64,000 bases of DNA from the NCBI GenBank assembly GCA_047967505.1, contig CM106538.1. One strand, 5' to 3'. The translations under genes and the position numbers were made by a program. Below the pieces are notes generated by a model. It searched no databases. It saw only the letters and a list, made by a program, of their open reading frames with translations, and had not been told where the DNA came from. Position 1 is the stretch's first letter; every line of letters starts with the position of its first letter. This document shows positions 53,846 through 64,000 of this stretch, in pieces. Origin of the DNA: Dipteris shenzhenensis. Lineage: Eukaryota > Polypodiophyta > Polypodiopsida > Gleicheniales.

Positions 53846-55539
53846 TCCATCTCGAGTACTGGACACTTCCAAGGCATAAGCTTCTCTATGTGGGCACTCT
53901 CCTTCTTTCTCGTGTTCTATGTATGGTTCTATCTTCCTACCTCTTCACATAGATGTTCCATTGTACAAGGCCACGCTCCACTAATGTCAAGAATTAATAA
54001 AATATTATAGATTGTCAGATTAAGATGGCTCCATGCCATCCACTTGCATCCGAATGGCCTAGGTGTACTTGGCTCGTGGCTAGGCCCTTTTTCATATCTC
54101 ATGTCCTTTAGTCCAAATATCATAAAGAAGTCCCATATTTATATGCTGTCAATTTCAATTTCCCAAAATTATTTGAAGTGGCAACCCACAGCAGGCCTCT
54201 CCACACCAGCACACAAGGAGGGCAGCAATTCCCCCATGTGTGTGGGTGGGGACTTCTGCCCTACAGTAGTAAAGTATAAAATAGCTCCTGATTGGTAGAA
54301 TTATAGGCCAGTTGTACAACAATCATTGGCCATTAAGGTCCCAGTGAAATAAGTATAAGAATGGGAAAGTATAATGGGTCCACCAACTCTAGTTATAGCC
54401 CAATGAGGCTCCATTAGTAGAAGTGTAAGGGCATTACGGTCCCATATTCCAAGTTAAGCCAATCAGCTTCCCATTTTCTATAAATGGATGCATAAAATCT
54501 GATATAGTTTAAGCTTTGCTACGGGGTTGTAATGACATCCAAGCATACCATGCTCCAAATACAAACTGGTGTCAGATATCCAAAACAAAACAACACTTAC
54601 TCACAAAAAATACATATTTTCTTCGAATTTCCATGAGGAGGTCTCATATATAGAGAACCAATGTCTAGTAGTAGGCATGAACCATACCAGAAATCCAAGT
54701 AGAAGTGAAAAGATATAAAGAGTAAAAGAGTACCCCCTCATTTCCTCGGATGTCTCTCCCTACCATCATTATGGCCTGCCATGCCATGAATGTAGCTAGT
54801 GATGGGTTCCCATATCCAAATCTTGTCAGATCTACAAGTGTTGTGGAAACCTCGAGTAACCTTTACAACATACAAAGGTGCATGTTACCTACTTCAAGTA
54901 GAAACTACTAACCCCAACTCCACATAGAATAACCATCATTCATTACACCACCCCAACTTTTGATAATGCAGCAAGGGTGTGTGTTGCCTGCTTCAAGTAA
55001 AAACTACTAACCCCAACTTCCACATAGAATAACCATCATTCATTACACCACCCCAACATTTGATGATGATGCAAGGGTGTGTGTTGCCTACTTCAAGTCA
55101 AAACTACTAACCCCAATGTCCACATAAAATAACCCATTCCACCACCAATCCATTCATCGCAAAGTACAAGCCATAGTGATTCAATTTCATATCCTATTTA
55201 AATTGACATAACCATGGAGGTATGGGTGGAAATAACATAAGCTTTATTTGCATCCCTAGAACAAGGAAAATGGGTTGTGACCAAAAGCTCCATAGTGCTA
55301 GAATGTCCATAAAGAAATAAGTCTCAAAGTTGCCAACACCATTTGGTCGATCCATTTCACCATGTCAAAGATTCTACTTTGCAAATCCGATGGAGAAGTG
55401 TACCAACTCACCTAGCACCATCACAAACCAAATAAAATTTAGACCAATTCATTCAAGTTGAGGAAGCTAGGCGTCAATGCTAACACACAATTGTTATCCT
55501 TGTCACTTGATCTAGACTAGCAAAAATCAAATCTTTCAA
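53846..55539. other. No gene recognised; includes a 100-bp tandem repeat
   Basis: AT-rich sequence with no coding signature apart from the tandem array at 54871-55140. Confidence 0.5.
54871..55140. repeat. Tandem repeat, period about 100 bp, about 2.7 copies
   Basis: The string aaactactaaccccaa begins at 54902, 55001 and 55101. Between, ccacatagaataaccatcat and gcaagggtgtgtgttgcct recur with few changes. The first partial copy starts near 54871. Confidence 0.9.
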
Positions 55540-55717
55540 TGTTAACTTGTGGGGGTTAAAGGTCACTGTGCCTTTACCCCAGCTATGTACAATACTCAAA
55601 CACATATATAAATGAATGAAAAAGAAGATTAGGGTGTTCTACACCCACCAAAAACTTGTGTGGCTCTCTGCTTCTATCTCTCCCTCTTTCGTTTTGCTTC
55701 CGTTGAGAGCACTCTCA
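55540..55717 (+). mobile_element. LTR of a plus-strand copia element
   Basis: 178 bp beginning TGTTAACTTGTGGGGGTTAA and ending ACTCTCA, followed by a 2-base spacer and the primer site at 55720. A catatataaatg TATA-like site is near 55603. This is a short LTR, different from the other two copia LTR types here. Confidence 0.72.
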
Positions 55718-55719
55718 AC

Positions 55720-55732
55720 TGGTATCACAGCC
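55720..55732 (+). other. Primer-binding site (tRNA-Met type), one mismatch
   Basis: TGGTATCACAGCC; one base differs from TGGTATCAGAGCC. It fixes the LTR at 55540-55717 as a plus-strand 5' LTR. Confidence 0.85.
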
Positions 55733-57035
55733 CGGGTGATCTACCTGAGCGTGTTGAGAGCCTGTTAAGTGTTTTCAAAGACAATTTCATTTTTTTAGCT
55801 TTTCCCTATTCCATTCGACGACAGAGACTCCGTATTGACTTGTAGAGGCAACCATTGCCTTCTTTGTCCATTTCACTTCAGGAGATTGGAAACACCTTCA
55901 TTCTTGAATTTGGGATCATTTCATTGGATTTCTGACTCACTGTGTCAGTTTCAACGTTTTTCTGCCCGGGTGTTGGAACTCAAGTTTGGAGAAACCATTT
56001 GCAGATCAGTCAGTTCCGGTGGACTTAGGAGGTCCTAAAACTTCTATGTTGCTCATCATTCGCACTCTGGTGGAGTTTACAAACAGTTCAGTTTCCAAAA
56101 ACATTTTTCAATCCGTGTGTTGGACCCAGTGATTGGGACCACGGTTTCTAAAACCGTCTATCCCATTGCGTTCCGGACGCCTAAAAGCCCCTACTTGTCA
56201 GTTCTTGCGCGATTCGGTGGAGTATTTTCAGAGTTATAGATCTCTGTGTATTTGATTTCGTCTCTCTGTTATGCATTTTTCATTCTAAGGTTTTGAAACC
56301 TTAGATTTATGCCACATGGCAGTGGATAAGTGTTGATTCCCATTTCTCACTCATCGGTTGGGATTTTGGAGTTCCAGTAGAAGAGCGATATTTGCAGATT
56401 GTCTTGCTGAGTCCGATTATGCAATGGCGCCCATGTTTTGAAGCATCTCAGGTTCTATTTTCAGTAGCGATAATTAATGTGGGACCATGATTTCTTGAGC
56501 ATACCTTATGCAGATCACTCTGGTTACAGTTTAAGCTGTGTGCGCTCATTTGTGGTGTGCATTGGGTTGCAGTGGATGATTTATAGGCCATTTGGATGCA
56601 TTGCGATCCTTATTGGATGTGCTGATAGGCCCAGATTGCCTTGTGGGATGCTATTTTTTATGGACGCTTTACACATGGATGCTATTTCATGATGAGGGAC
56701 AGCTTTGACACATTGCAATTGATGCACTGATAGTGTTATGCTCTCTTGGATGAGATATTGTTGATGCATATGCCCATGGACAGTGTTTATGCTTGAGCCA
56801 TTTGGCACTTATTGGCATTTTGGATTGCCATTGCAGTTGGCATTTTCTTTTGGGCTAGATTTGGCCATATAGATGCATAGTACATGCACATGAGTTAGCT
56901 GTATCTTTCGATGCTTTGAGCTTTGAGTTTTGGGGATATTTCACTCTATTGTGGCATACACATTTGGTGCACCTGGTATTTGGTGTGATTCTCTCTTGCA
57001 GGGACTAGCATTTGGGATTTTGCTTTATTTGCATC
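55733..57035 (+). other. Leader of the plus-strand copia element
   Basis: About 1.3 kb between primer site and GAG start, without a credible reading frame. T-rich, with repeated gcattttgg/tgcattg strings. Confidence 0.5.
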
Positions 57036-57360
57036 ATGGCATCCTCTTCCATGTCTGAAAAGGAGTTTTTCAGCATTAAAAAGTTTGATGGGACAAACTT
57101 TTCTTTGTCGAAAGAATAGATAAGGGATGTGCTTATTCAAAAGAAGTAGATAAAACCCTTGCAAGGAATTGCAGCTAAGCCTGCAGCTATGTCCACAAAT
57201 GAATGGAATGAGTTAGATGCATTGGCAAAGTCTACCATTAGACTTCATCTTGGGGAGAGGTTTATTTCACAGTAGTCACTGAAAAGACTACGGAAGCTTT
57301 ATGGAAAAAGCTGTGTGCTACATGTGAGAAAGAGACTAAGCAAATTTTATGAGATACATG
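57036..57360 (+). pseudogene. Copia GAG N-terminal fragment with premature stops
   Basis: Starts ATGGCATCCTC and encodes MSEKEFFSIKKFDGTNFSLS, then I-R-D-V-L-I-Q-K-K and STNEWNELDALAKSTIRLHL. Near the end a frame shift gives T-E-K-T-T-E-A-L-W-K-K-L. This is the copia capsid start (F-D-G-x-N-F-x-x-W-K). Two TAG codons replace what are Gln codons in relatives, and the Trp after N-F-S-L is Ser. The coding part ends near 57360 with no pol behind it. Confidence 0.82.
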
Positions 57361-58105
57361 GTCATAAAAGAGTCCTATTTTTTTTTAAAAATATCTAAAT
57401 CCAACCCTATTTAGCATAACTCAAAGTCTCAAAACTGTAATGTCAAAACTGATAAATGCATAAGCAAAGGTAGAAATGTCTAAAATATACTCCCTCGTGT
57501 TAACCAATTATGTCAAGATAGAGTTTATATATCTCTTCTTGTATCCTCAAGCATCTATAATGGTTTCGAGTATACAAACCCTTGAGAGGAGTCCTTTGAC
57601 TTAATTTAGATCCCAATTTTGTGTGGTTCTATTACGCGATAGATTCTTTACATTATGCATGGGATTATCCACATGGGCATTTATAATGACCCGTGTTTCA
57701 TCGTCTAAAGTCATTACCTTATGCTACTTTTGTCATGAAAATCATTGAAAATCATGCATGGTCATGAGTGAGGATGAAAATATAGAGATGTTCAAGGAAT
57801 TATTACTCCAAGGTTAGGAGTAATTAGTTTAGAAAAGACCTTGTGTTAGGTCAATTTGTTCACAAAATAAATACAAAGAGGAGCTAGCACGCTTTCAAGA
57901 GTAGTTGAAAACTATGTAGAATGTTTCTATAATTTAGGGGGACACCCAGTAAGGAGTCATACGACATGATTTTGAAAGTTTTGCACAAAAGGAACCGGTA
58001 CTAGATGGATTGTGGAAATGGACGTGGTAAAAGTTTTCCAAATCACAAAGTCATGTACTAAGGTGGTACTTTGGCATACTAAGAATTCACGTACGTTGAG
58101 ATACT

Positions 58106-58107
<2 letters not shown>
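57361..58107. other. Unclassified sequence
   Basis: AT-rich, no signature. It contains the end of the copia fragment and leads into a (GA)n tract. Confidence 0.45.

Positions 58108-58164
<57 letters not shown>
58108..58164. repeat. (GA)n microsatellite
   Basis: About 28 uninterrupted GA units. It ends about 260 bases upstream of the U1 snRNA start. Long GA tracts bind GAGA-type factors in plants, but no role is shown here. Confidence 0.97.
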
Positions 58165-58167
<3 letters not shown>

Positions 58168-58399
58168 CACACAAGAGCTTGAGTTGCTACGTAAATTAGC
58201 TCGGGTGCATAAATTCGTCATTCAAATAGGACGAATAGTCCATGACCTAAAGTAATTGAGTAGGAAACACGCGAGCTATGTCGAAATGTCCAATAGCCAA
58301 GTGGTGGCAATAAGAGGGGGACTCAATTTGTGCCACGTGGAAGGGAGGGAGATTAATGCCATAGATGCGTTGTGTCGGGAAGGTTGAAGGGAGCCATAC

Positions 58400-58404
58400 T
58401 TAAA
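58400..58404 (+). promoter_or_regulatory. Possible TATA element of the U1 gene
   Basis: ttaaa, 24-28 bases upstream of the predicted U1 5' end, about where plant snRNA genes carry TATA. It is a poor match. The plant upstream sequence element (TCCCACATCG type, near -70) is not seen in 58340-58370. Confidence 0.35.
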
Positions 58405-58427
58405 GGCGTCCAGCGATTCTGTCGAAC

Positions 58428-58588
58428 ATACTTACCTGGGCGGGGTCAATCGGTGATCATGAAGGCCGATGGCCTAGGGTCGGCCTCTCCATTGCACTCC
58501 GGACGGGCTGCACCCTAGCATCTCCCTACGGGGAGAGTGCACGTCATAATTTGTGGCAGCGGGGGCTCGCGTTCGCGCGGCCCCCTCC
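58428..58588 (+). ncRNA. U1: U1 spliceosomal snRNA
   Basis: About 161 nt, the usual plant U1 length. The 5' end is ATACTTACCTGG, which pairs with 5' splice sites. Stem-loop I carries gatcatgaag (58455-58464), the U1-70K loop. Stem-loop II carries attgcactcc (58491-58500), the U1A loop, identical to the conserved ten bases. The Sm site ataatttgtgg is at 58546-58556, followed by a strong GC stem-loop IV closed by gttcgcgcggcccc (58571-58584). A 3'-box-like string cagatcaagctgaa starts at 58589. U1 defines 5' splice sites during early spliceosome assembly in the nucleus. All binding loops are intact, but the weak upstream promoter leaves open that this is a dispersed pseudo-copy. Confidence 0.93.
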
Positions 58589-58602
58589 CAGATCAAGCTG
58601 AA
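58589..58602 (+). terminator. Possible plant snRNA 3' box
   Basis: cagatcaagctgaa fits the plant snRNA 3' processing consensus CA(N)3-10AGTNNAA with one mismatch (AGC for AGT), at the expected place just after stem-loop IV. Confidence 0.45.
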
Positions 58603-61600
58603 ACATTGGATTTAGACTTGCCCACAGATACACCGCAATTGAGCTTCGTCTGTACTGCTGAAACCAATGTGGTTCCCTTTGTAGCTGTAAAACGACTCTA
58701 CAGCCTTTCAGGATTGGTCTCTCTTCCTAACCATTGCTCACATGCAGGATAGAGCGAAAGGACATTCTCAAATTGGATTCACCTCCGTCACGTAACGGAG
58801 TATGACCGACCTGTATCCTCATCTAAAAAACACGAGCATTCCAAGCATCAGGTACCGCCTCCCTGTCTCCTTGGCCCCTGGGTTTTGGGAAAGGTACTTC
58901 TTAATTCTGAAAATTTAGGTTCCACATTCCAGGTACCTCCTGCCGTCTCGCCCAAAGTCTATTGATAGGGACAGCATAAAGCTACTTTCCCATCTTCGGT
59001 GAAGCACCTGGCAACTGTCCATGCTAAATGACCGAGTGCTCAAACGTAGGTGGCTGTAAATTTTTGGTCCACATCTATGATGATCCTTCACATATCTTTG
59101 GTCACACCTCCTTGATGAGCTGTAAACGGTTATCGGTTGGCAAGCAGTGAAACTGCTGCATTCGAACCCATGCCACAGCAGCAGATTATGTTCTGCCACC
59201 GGGGAGCCTCTCCACACCCATCCAGAGTCCAGACTAGAGGAAGCAAGTTTATGGGAAGGTTGCAAAAACAGGGTGTCTGGTTAAAGGAAGAGCCATCCAA
59301 GAAAGTAGCCCTACTTTCCTCTTGTAACAGACAGCAACCGTCCGTGCTTAATGACCGAGTAGGTGGCTGAGTGCACTAGGTGATTGTACTGCAGCAGGCG
59401 GCTGATTGGGCTGGCATGCTGGCTGCTGCTACGTCGCCTGTGGACTGCTGCTGCCCTGTGGCCTGCCTAGATGGCGGCCACATGTCTGCTGCTCCCTCAT
59501 GGCTCGACCGCTGCTTCTGTTCCACATGCCACCAGCCTGCCTGGCTGCCTAGACTGATGTCGGTATGAACTTCCTCCTGACGCTGCCTGTGAGGGAGTCA
59601 GTTGGCAATGGTGGGGGTACCATGTCTTGGCAGCATGAGGCTTGCATACATCCCAACATGAGGCATACATGGCAAAGAGACGGCACATGATTGGCTTGCA
59701 ACTGGTAGTGAGGCCTATTAAACCCCCTCAACCTTATACAGAGACTGAACAGACTGTGGAACTTGGAACCAAGACAGTTAACAAGTGTGTAGTCTTCTAG
59801 ATCTCGTAGCCTCTCTCTGTTACTCGACTGACCTTTATTCATTGCTTTAAAAAAGTTGCAACTATCTTCATGTCTTTCGTCATTGATGTTTCTCTCTTCA
59901 AATATTGGTTGATTAAGATAGACATACGATAGTTTTACAAGTTCTCTTTTCTCCTTGTAGAAAGTAAGAGAAAACTTGGAAGTCTCTTGCTTGAGCGATT
60001 TTTGAGCACGTGTAGAGAATGCAACTATCAGTGTAACAAAAAACAGAAGGGAACAAAGGCAAGTGATGCTTGAGAATGATGATAAACTAAGATTTTTTGT
60101 TCCCTGATCCAATCCTTTCAATCTTAGAAATATGTAGGGAATGCCCACCCTTTTCTCATCGTGCAGCAGGCTACTCCCTCTGATCACACTATTCTCAGAT
60201 CTCCCTCACAAACATGTGCACACAAGGAGATCAAGGATGCATACATTGTGCAGAAGTAACAAACATGTGCAGAAGGAACACCAATGTAGGCAGCAACATA
60301 TCTGGAAATGAAGTATTACGTGCCTGTTGCATGCATGGTGGCTACATGACTCTGAATCTCCATGCTTCTGGATGGCGAGTTGGCGATGGCACGTGGGATT
60401 GCATTTGTTGGAGAATTCGAGGGAATGGATAGATCGTGCGCTAGAGAGAATGGGCTGGAATCTTTGAGCAGCATCGACGGATGAAGGCAACCATTTCCGT
60501 ACGTTTTTTTGGGCTGAGCACTGAAGGCCATGATTTGGTTCGTACATCGCTTTCCAGGCTCACAGAGAGTTGGTGTGGGTTGATGGATTTACACGAGGGA
60601 GAGCAACATAGTAGCTCAGCATCCTCGTTCCTTCCTCGTCACCTTTTATTTTAATTTCATTGGCCCATGAACCTGATTGGTCAAGGACGAGACCTAGTAG
60701 TTTTCGTGCTCCCTAATCGGTTGGAGCATATGGAGTTATGGGTGTATGGACTGATACTGGTGGACACCTTCGTCTTGTTCGCAAGCGTGGTCCCATGGGA
60801 ATGCATGGAGCATCTCATTCGAGGGGTGGGTGTAGTCCCACAGTGTCATTCAAAGGGGCAGTATGAGAGTGACAAGCCACAATGTGAGTCCCATATGAGG
60901 AGGCTAATGGGGGTTGACATCCGCAAAAGAAAAGGGTTTGGGCTGCTCATCGTGGGCTTCCTACCGCATGCCACCTGGGCAGATGTGAAGTCTGCAGCAC
61001 TAGAGGCTGCCACGAGGATAACAGCAGATCTCAGCCTCAGGTGTGACTGCTACATGGACAGCAAAGTAAACACGGCCAGGTCAGCTGAAAGGCCCACCCT
61101 GGGCAGGCCTTGAGGGGGATTATGAATGGCAGGGAGCCCTGCAAACACGCAAACCAGGGACTGACATCAGCTGACTGGGGTCGCTTACAAGGGGCAAGCC
61201 GCCAAGCAGAGATGGGAAGGAAAAAATATTCCTCCTCTACAAAAGAAGGCATTGCACGTCATTCCACAACAAGCCAAAGAAGCCCACTAAAACACACGGC
61301 AACGAGGGAGCAGGGCCATTATAAGAGCAGGGCATCAGTCCTAGGTAGGTGCCTAGTAGGAGCTCAGGCAGTGGATCAGCCCCTCAGCTGTCTGCGTGGA
61401 GACGGAGAGTGGAGCATGGTAATGAATATAACGTAGTCAGATGAATGCCCGCATACGACCACACAATCACATGACAACGGATAACAATGATAGACACATG
61501 CCATCCTAAAAACAACACGACGTCACATTGGATACCATGACGCTTTGCAAGACCTGGTGCACGCACACTGTGACTCATCATCTCCCATAGGAGTCCCTGC

Positions 61601-62424
61601 AAAAGATTTTTTCATAACTCGGAATATTTACATCAGTCCATAATTTCTAGCAAAAGAGCACTCACTAAATTTAAAAGCCCCCAGCTACCGTAGCTGTGTA
61701 CATCCAAGTGTCTTACCCCCTATACACATGCAGTGCACAAAAACCTTCTACAATTTTTAGTGTATCAGCGGCTGAAACGGAGCTTATGGTAGTATAAGAG
61801 ATGGTCAATGATGCAGTAATGAGGAGGGGGTCGAGAAGAGGGTATCTGATTGACCAACCTGGTAGACTTGATTATGTTGTCACGCAGCATTGTTGAAAAC
61901 CTGATCTCATAAGACAAGAATTTCCTTAATTCATCTTCGTCTTTGAGCTGTTTTCACGGGTCTAGAATTGAGCGTTGGAATGTCATGGAAGACATTTGCT
62001 GTTGTTGTCGTGGGAACTTTGCCTGCAAATGCATCAGGAAATTGTGATAGGATTGATTTCCTCTTGGTTAAAGATATCATCCTGAAGCACAGTGGACGTA
62101 GTATGTGCAGGAACCATTTGTAAATACAAGCATGGGATTGGTGGCATGCCTTCTAACTACAGACATTTATTCCAAAAATCTATGCCGGCATTATTGTTTA
62201 CTAACCAATCACACCCAAAGGTTATAGGAAAAATCTGTTTCGATAAGACAATAGTTGGGAGGACAAATGAACTTAGACCCTGCAAGATGTAGCTCGATAT
62301 CTGCACCCGAAGAGGAACTTACTTTTGTGACATATTCTCCAATAGTCACATCATTCGGTGGTAAAGAGTAAATTGGGATCCTATTATGGATAAAATAAAG
62401 AGGTCAGAGAACTGCCTGAGTCGA
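58603..62424. other. Long unclassified region
   Basis: No family recognised over 3.8 kb. A diverged direct repeat is present (about 59008-59054 and 59331-59370, containing aatgaccgagt and gtaggtggctg). A minus-strand B-box-like GGTTCGAATGC lies at 59156-59166, a possible trace of a tRNA-derived SINE, but no A box or tail could be paired with it. The longest frames (59549-60187 minus, 212 codons; 60667-61113 plus, 148 codons) show no domain and are not called as genes. Confidence 0.4.
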
Positions 62425-62815
62425 CTAAGGCCTGAATGGGATGACTCGGAAGATAACTTCTATTACAAATGCAATAGGTCTGGAGATGTCGCCTCCACTA
62501 CGGCTCCAGATGCTCTTCCCCGAAACCAGGGAACTTGAAACATCCACTGCTTGCGCATTTTGTATTGTTTGGAGCAAGCGACAGTATTTTTTCACGTGCC
62601 CAGTATTTGTTACAATAAAAACATCTATGCTTTCCTTGCTGATCTCTATCTGGTAGTTTTTTATCATTATTAATTCTAGGTCCAAACCGTGTCTTTTGAG
62701 AATCTTTAACACTCTGTGTGTGGTCTATGTCCATGGGGATTGGTGTTGGTGCTGTATGGCCCACCAAACGCATGCTCCAGGATGGAACGGTGCGAACCTG
62801 GCAAGCACTAAACAT
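62425..62815 (-). pseudogene. Ty3/gypsy GAG C-terminal fragment with zinc knuckle
   Basis: The frame from 62815 reads PIPMDIDHTQS, a common gypsy GAG motif (P-M-D-I-D), then a basic linker and H-R-C-F-Y-C-N-K. After a one-base shift the neighbouring frame supplies T-G-H-V-K-K-Y-C, which completes a CX2CX4HX4C knuckle at about 62580-62630. The frameshift sits inside the knuckle. No pol is attached. Confidence 0.72.
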
Positions 62816-63099
62816 GAATTGTCTGCTTCAACCCATGTACCATCTGGTACAAAATACAAACTCTGTCCATGAATCCAATGTAGAGAGATCCTTCTAGCTG
62901 TTCCACATAGATCCCTATTAGAGCAGAGGCTAAAGCTTCAACCTCCAATGCAGTGGGTAGATCTAGATGACACACTTCAGATGCACACTGAATCCTAAAC
63001 CCACAAATAAAGAGAGAGTAGCACAAATGCTTCCAACAATACTCAGATTATACCAACCACAGTAGTCGAAGAAAACTCCTCCAGGAAAGAGCTTCAACA
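62816..63099. other. Unclassified sequence between gypsy GAG and copia LTR
   Basis: No signature recognised; part may be the end of the LTR at 63100-63562. Confidence 0.35.
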
Positions 63100-63562
63100 T
63101 CCAGCTTACTGCTGAGCAGAAGACAGCCAGGGAAAGGCTGCACAAATCTGAGATGTGACGCAAAGTAAGATCGCTATGTTCTGCTCCTGTGTGCCCTCAG
63201 TGGGATAAAGAATGGAGCCACCTATGGCTCCTTTTACAATGTCCTGACCAGGCCGACGTGCTCTATAGAAGGAGCTGACCAGATCTAGGCCGACCTGGGT
63301 CAACCCAACTATAGGTCTGCCAACCTGCTTTTACCTGACCTGCTATGAGGCCCTGTCAGACCTATAAATAGGCCTTGCCATACTGCACAATCTGCTGCTT
63401 CTATTCGGCTGTCCTGTGTACTGTTTCAGCAGGTAAACCAGAATGGTGGGCCATACAACAAGCGGTGTATTAAAGGCATGCTTCTGCTATGTAATTAGTT
63501 CTTCTGAAACAACCTCGTCCTCATATGGCAGCCCGCAGGTGGGTTAGTGACCTATTCTAACA
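63100..63562 (-). mobile_element. 3' LTR start of a minus-strand copia element (left end uncertain)
   Basis: On the minus strand ttgagagggcg is followed by TGTTAGAATAGGTCACTAAC at 63562, the polypurine tract and LTR start expected just after copia RNase H, which lies at 63590-64000. A cctatttataggtctg TATA region is near 63365. The left limit is a guess, as no partner LTR is in the window. Confidence 0.6.
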
Positions 63563-63589
63563 CGCCCTCTCAATGACTCAATGTGTGCC

Positions 63590-64000
63590 TATAAACATGC
63601 TTCAGATGAGGTGCTTCAGCTAGAGCACATCAGAGATGATGTCGGAAAGTCAAAACAATACATCAGCTCCACGATCTCAGTGATGAGCTCTAGTAATGGG
63701 CGTCAATGTGTTTCCCACCTGCATGAAACACAAGGTTCTTGGCAATAGCTATGCAACTCTAATTGTCGCACAAAGTCACTCATGCACCCTCTTGAAGAAC
63801 ATCATCCAAAATGCACCGGAGCCACAACTACTCGCAAGCTGCAACACAAGTTGCTTTGTACTCTGCCTCAATTGAAGAAAGAGCGACCGTTAGTTGTTTC
63901 ATGAAATTGTTTTCACTTGGTAAGTTGCATTGTACTCTGCCTCCGTTGAAGAAAGAGCGACCGTTAGTTGTTTCATGAAATTGTTAGCACTTGGTATGGC
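63590..64000 (-). pseudogene. Copia RNase H C-terminal end, cut by the window edge
   Basis: Minus-strand translation gives L-T-V-A-L-S-S-I-E-A-E-Y-K-A-T, then A-A-C-E and L-W-L-R-C-I-L-D-D, later C-I-A-I-A-K-N-L-V-F-H and K-H-I-D-A-H-Y. This is the classic copia RNase H end (A-L-S-S-x-E-A-E-Y ... N-x-V-F-H-x-R-x-K-H-I-D). Stops are present. The S-S-I-E-A-E-Y part is duplicated by a 74-bp tandem repeat. The rest of pol would lie beyond 64000. Confidence 0.78.
63848..63995. repeat. 74-bp tandem duplication in copia RNase H
   Basis: Copies 63848-63921 and 63922-63995, unit aagttgctttgtactctgcc and onward, about four differences. The frame is shifted by the duplication. Confidence 0.92.

Noticed and set aside
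5094-55732. tRNA-Met genes at the TGGTATCAGAGCC sites
   Set aside because: These are primer-binding sites at LTR ends; no cloverleaf or internal promoter boxes surround them.
59549-60187. 212-codon minus-strand open frame
   Set aside because: Long for chance but no domain, mixed hydrophobic start without a convincing signal peptide, and no supporting context. Could be real; a homology search would decide.
60667-61113. 148-codon plus-strand open frame
   Set aside because: No recognisable motif or neighbour; length is within chance for this composition.
1-64000. CRISPR arrays, operons, riboswitches or prokaryotic signals
   Set aside because: No regularly spaced repeats with unique spacers, no ribosome-binding pattern; introns, U1 and plant retroelements show a eukaryotic nuclear sequence.

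Overview
The window reads as nuclear DNA of a land plant with a large, repeat-rich genome. The evidence is a plant-type host gene split by introns of 3-12 kb, a U1 snRNA gene, and plant-style retrotransposons: Ty1/copia with initiator-Met primer sites, Ty3/gypsy, L1-like LINEs with DUF4283-type ORF1 and zf-RVT tails, and PIF/Harbinger. Most elements are old and broken by stops and frameshifts. Kilobase introns packed with decayed elements fit a gymnosperm or possibly a fern, but nothing here fixes the species.

Left part (1-28.9 kb): the main host gene is on the minus strand. Five exons (28602-28838, 28124-28471, 17236-17485, 13572-13847, 1622-1803) have compatible splice phases. Together they encode PQQ-like beta-propeller blades followed by one transmembrane helix, resembling the plant GAMETE EXPRESSED 3 (GEX3) family. 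The N-terminal exon and probably the cytoplasmic tail are not located. Its introns hold LINE 3' ends (3.0-4.1, 7.8-8.2, 10.9-12.6, 14.7-15.3, 24.9-26.3 kb), a long LINE lacking its 3' half (19.3-22.2 kb), a LINE RT core (26.3-27.05 kb), copia and gypsy fragments (6.8-10.7 kb), and a small LTR element that encodes only GAG (22212-24911, TR-GAG type). Two further copies of that LTR family lie at 4750-5091 and 7408-7701.

Middle (28.9-47.3 kb): a PIF/Harbinger-derived element with arms of about 0.45-0.55 kb sits 24 bp upstream of the most upstream GEX3-like exon found. It is followed by an internally deleted LINE (30.9-32.9 kb) and a poorly recognisable stretch to 36.7 kb. Next come Ty3/gypsy remains on the plus strand (gag about 37.3 kb; protease, QEP-repeat spacer and RT 40.4-44.6 kb; polypurine tract and 3' LTR 46.4 kb), interrupted by a minus-strand gypsy RT/RNase H piece at 39.3-40.4 kb.

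Right part (47-64 kb): a minus-strand copia element (48.3-53.8 kb) has a good GAG but has lost the integrase core, the RT catalytic box and the protease aspartate. A plus-strand copia 5' end lies at 55.5-57.4 kb. A U1 snRNA gene with all main landmarks lies at 58428-58588. A gypsy GAG zinc-knuckle fragment (62.4-62.8 kb) and a copia RNase H end with polypurine tract and 3' LTR start (63.56-64.0 kb) close the window. The only host genes supported are the GEX3-like gene and U1. Short direct duplications (33-143 bp) recur across the decayed elements.
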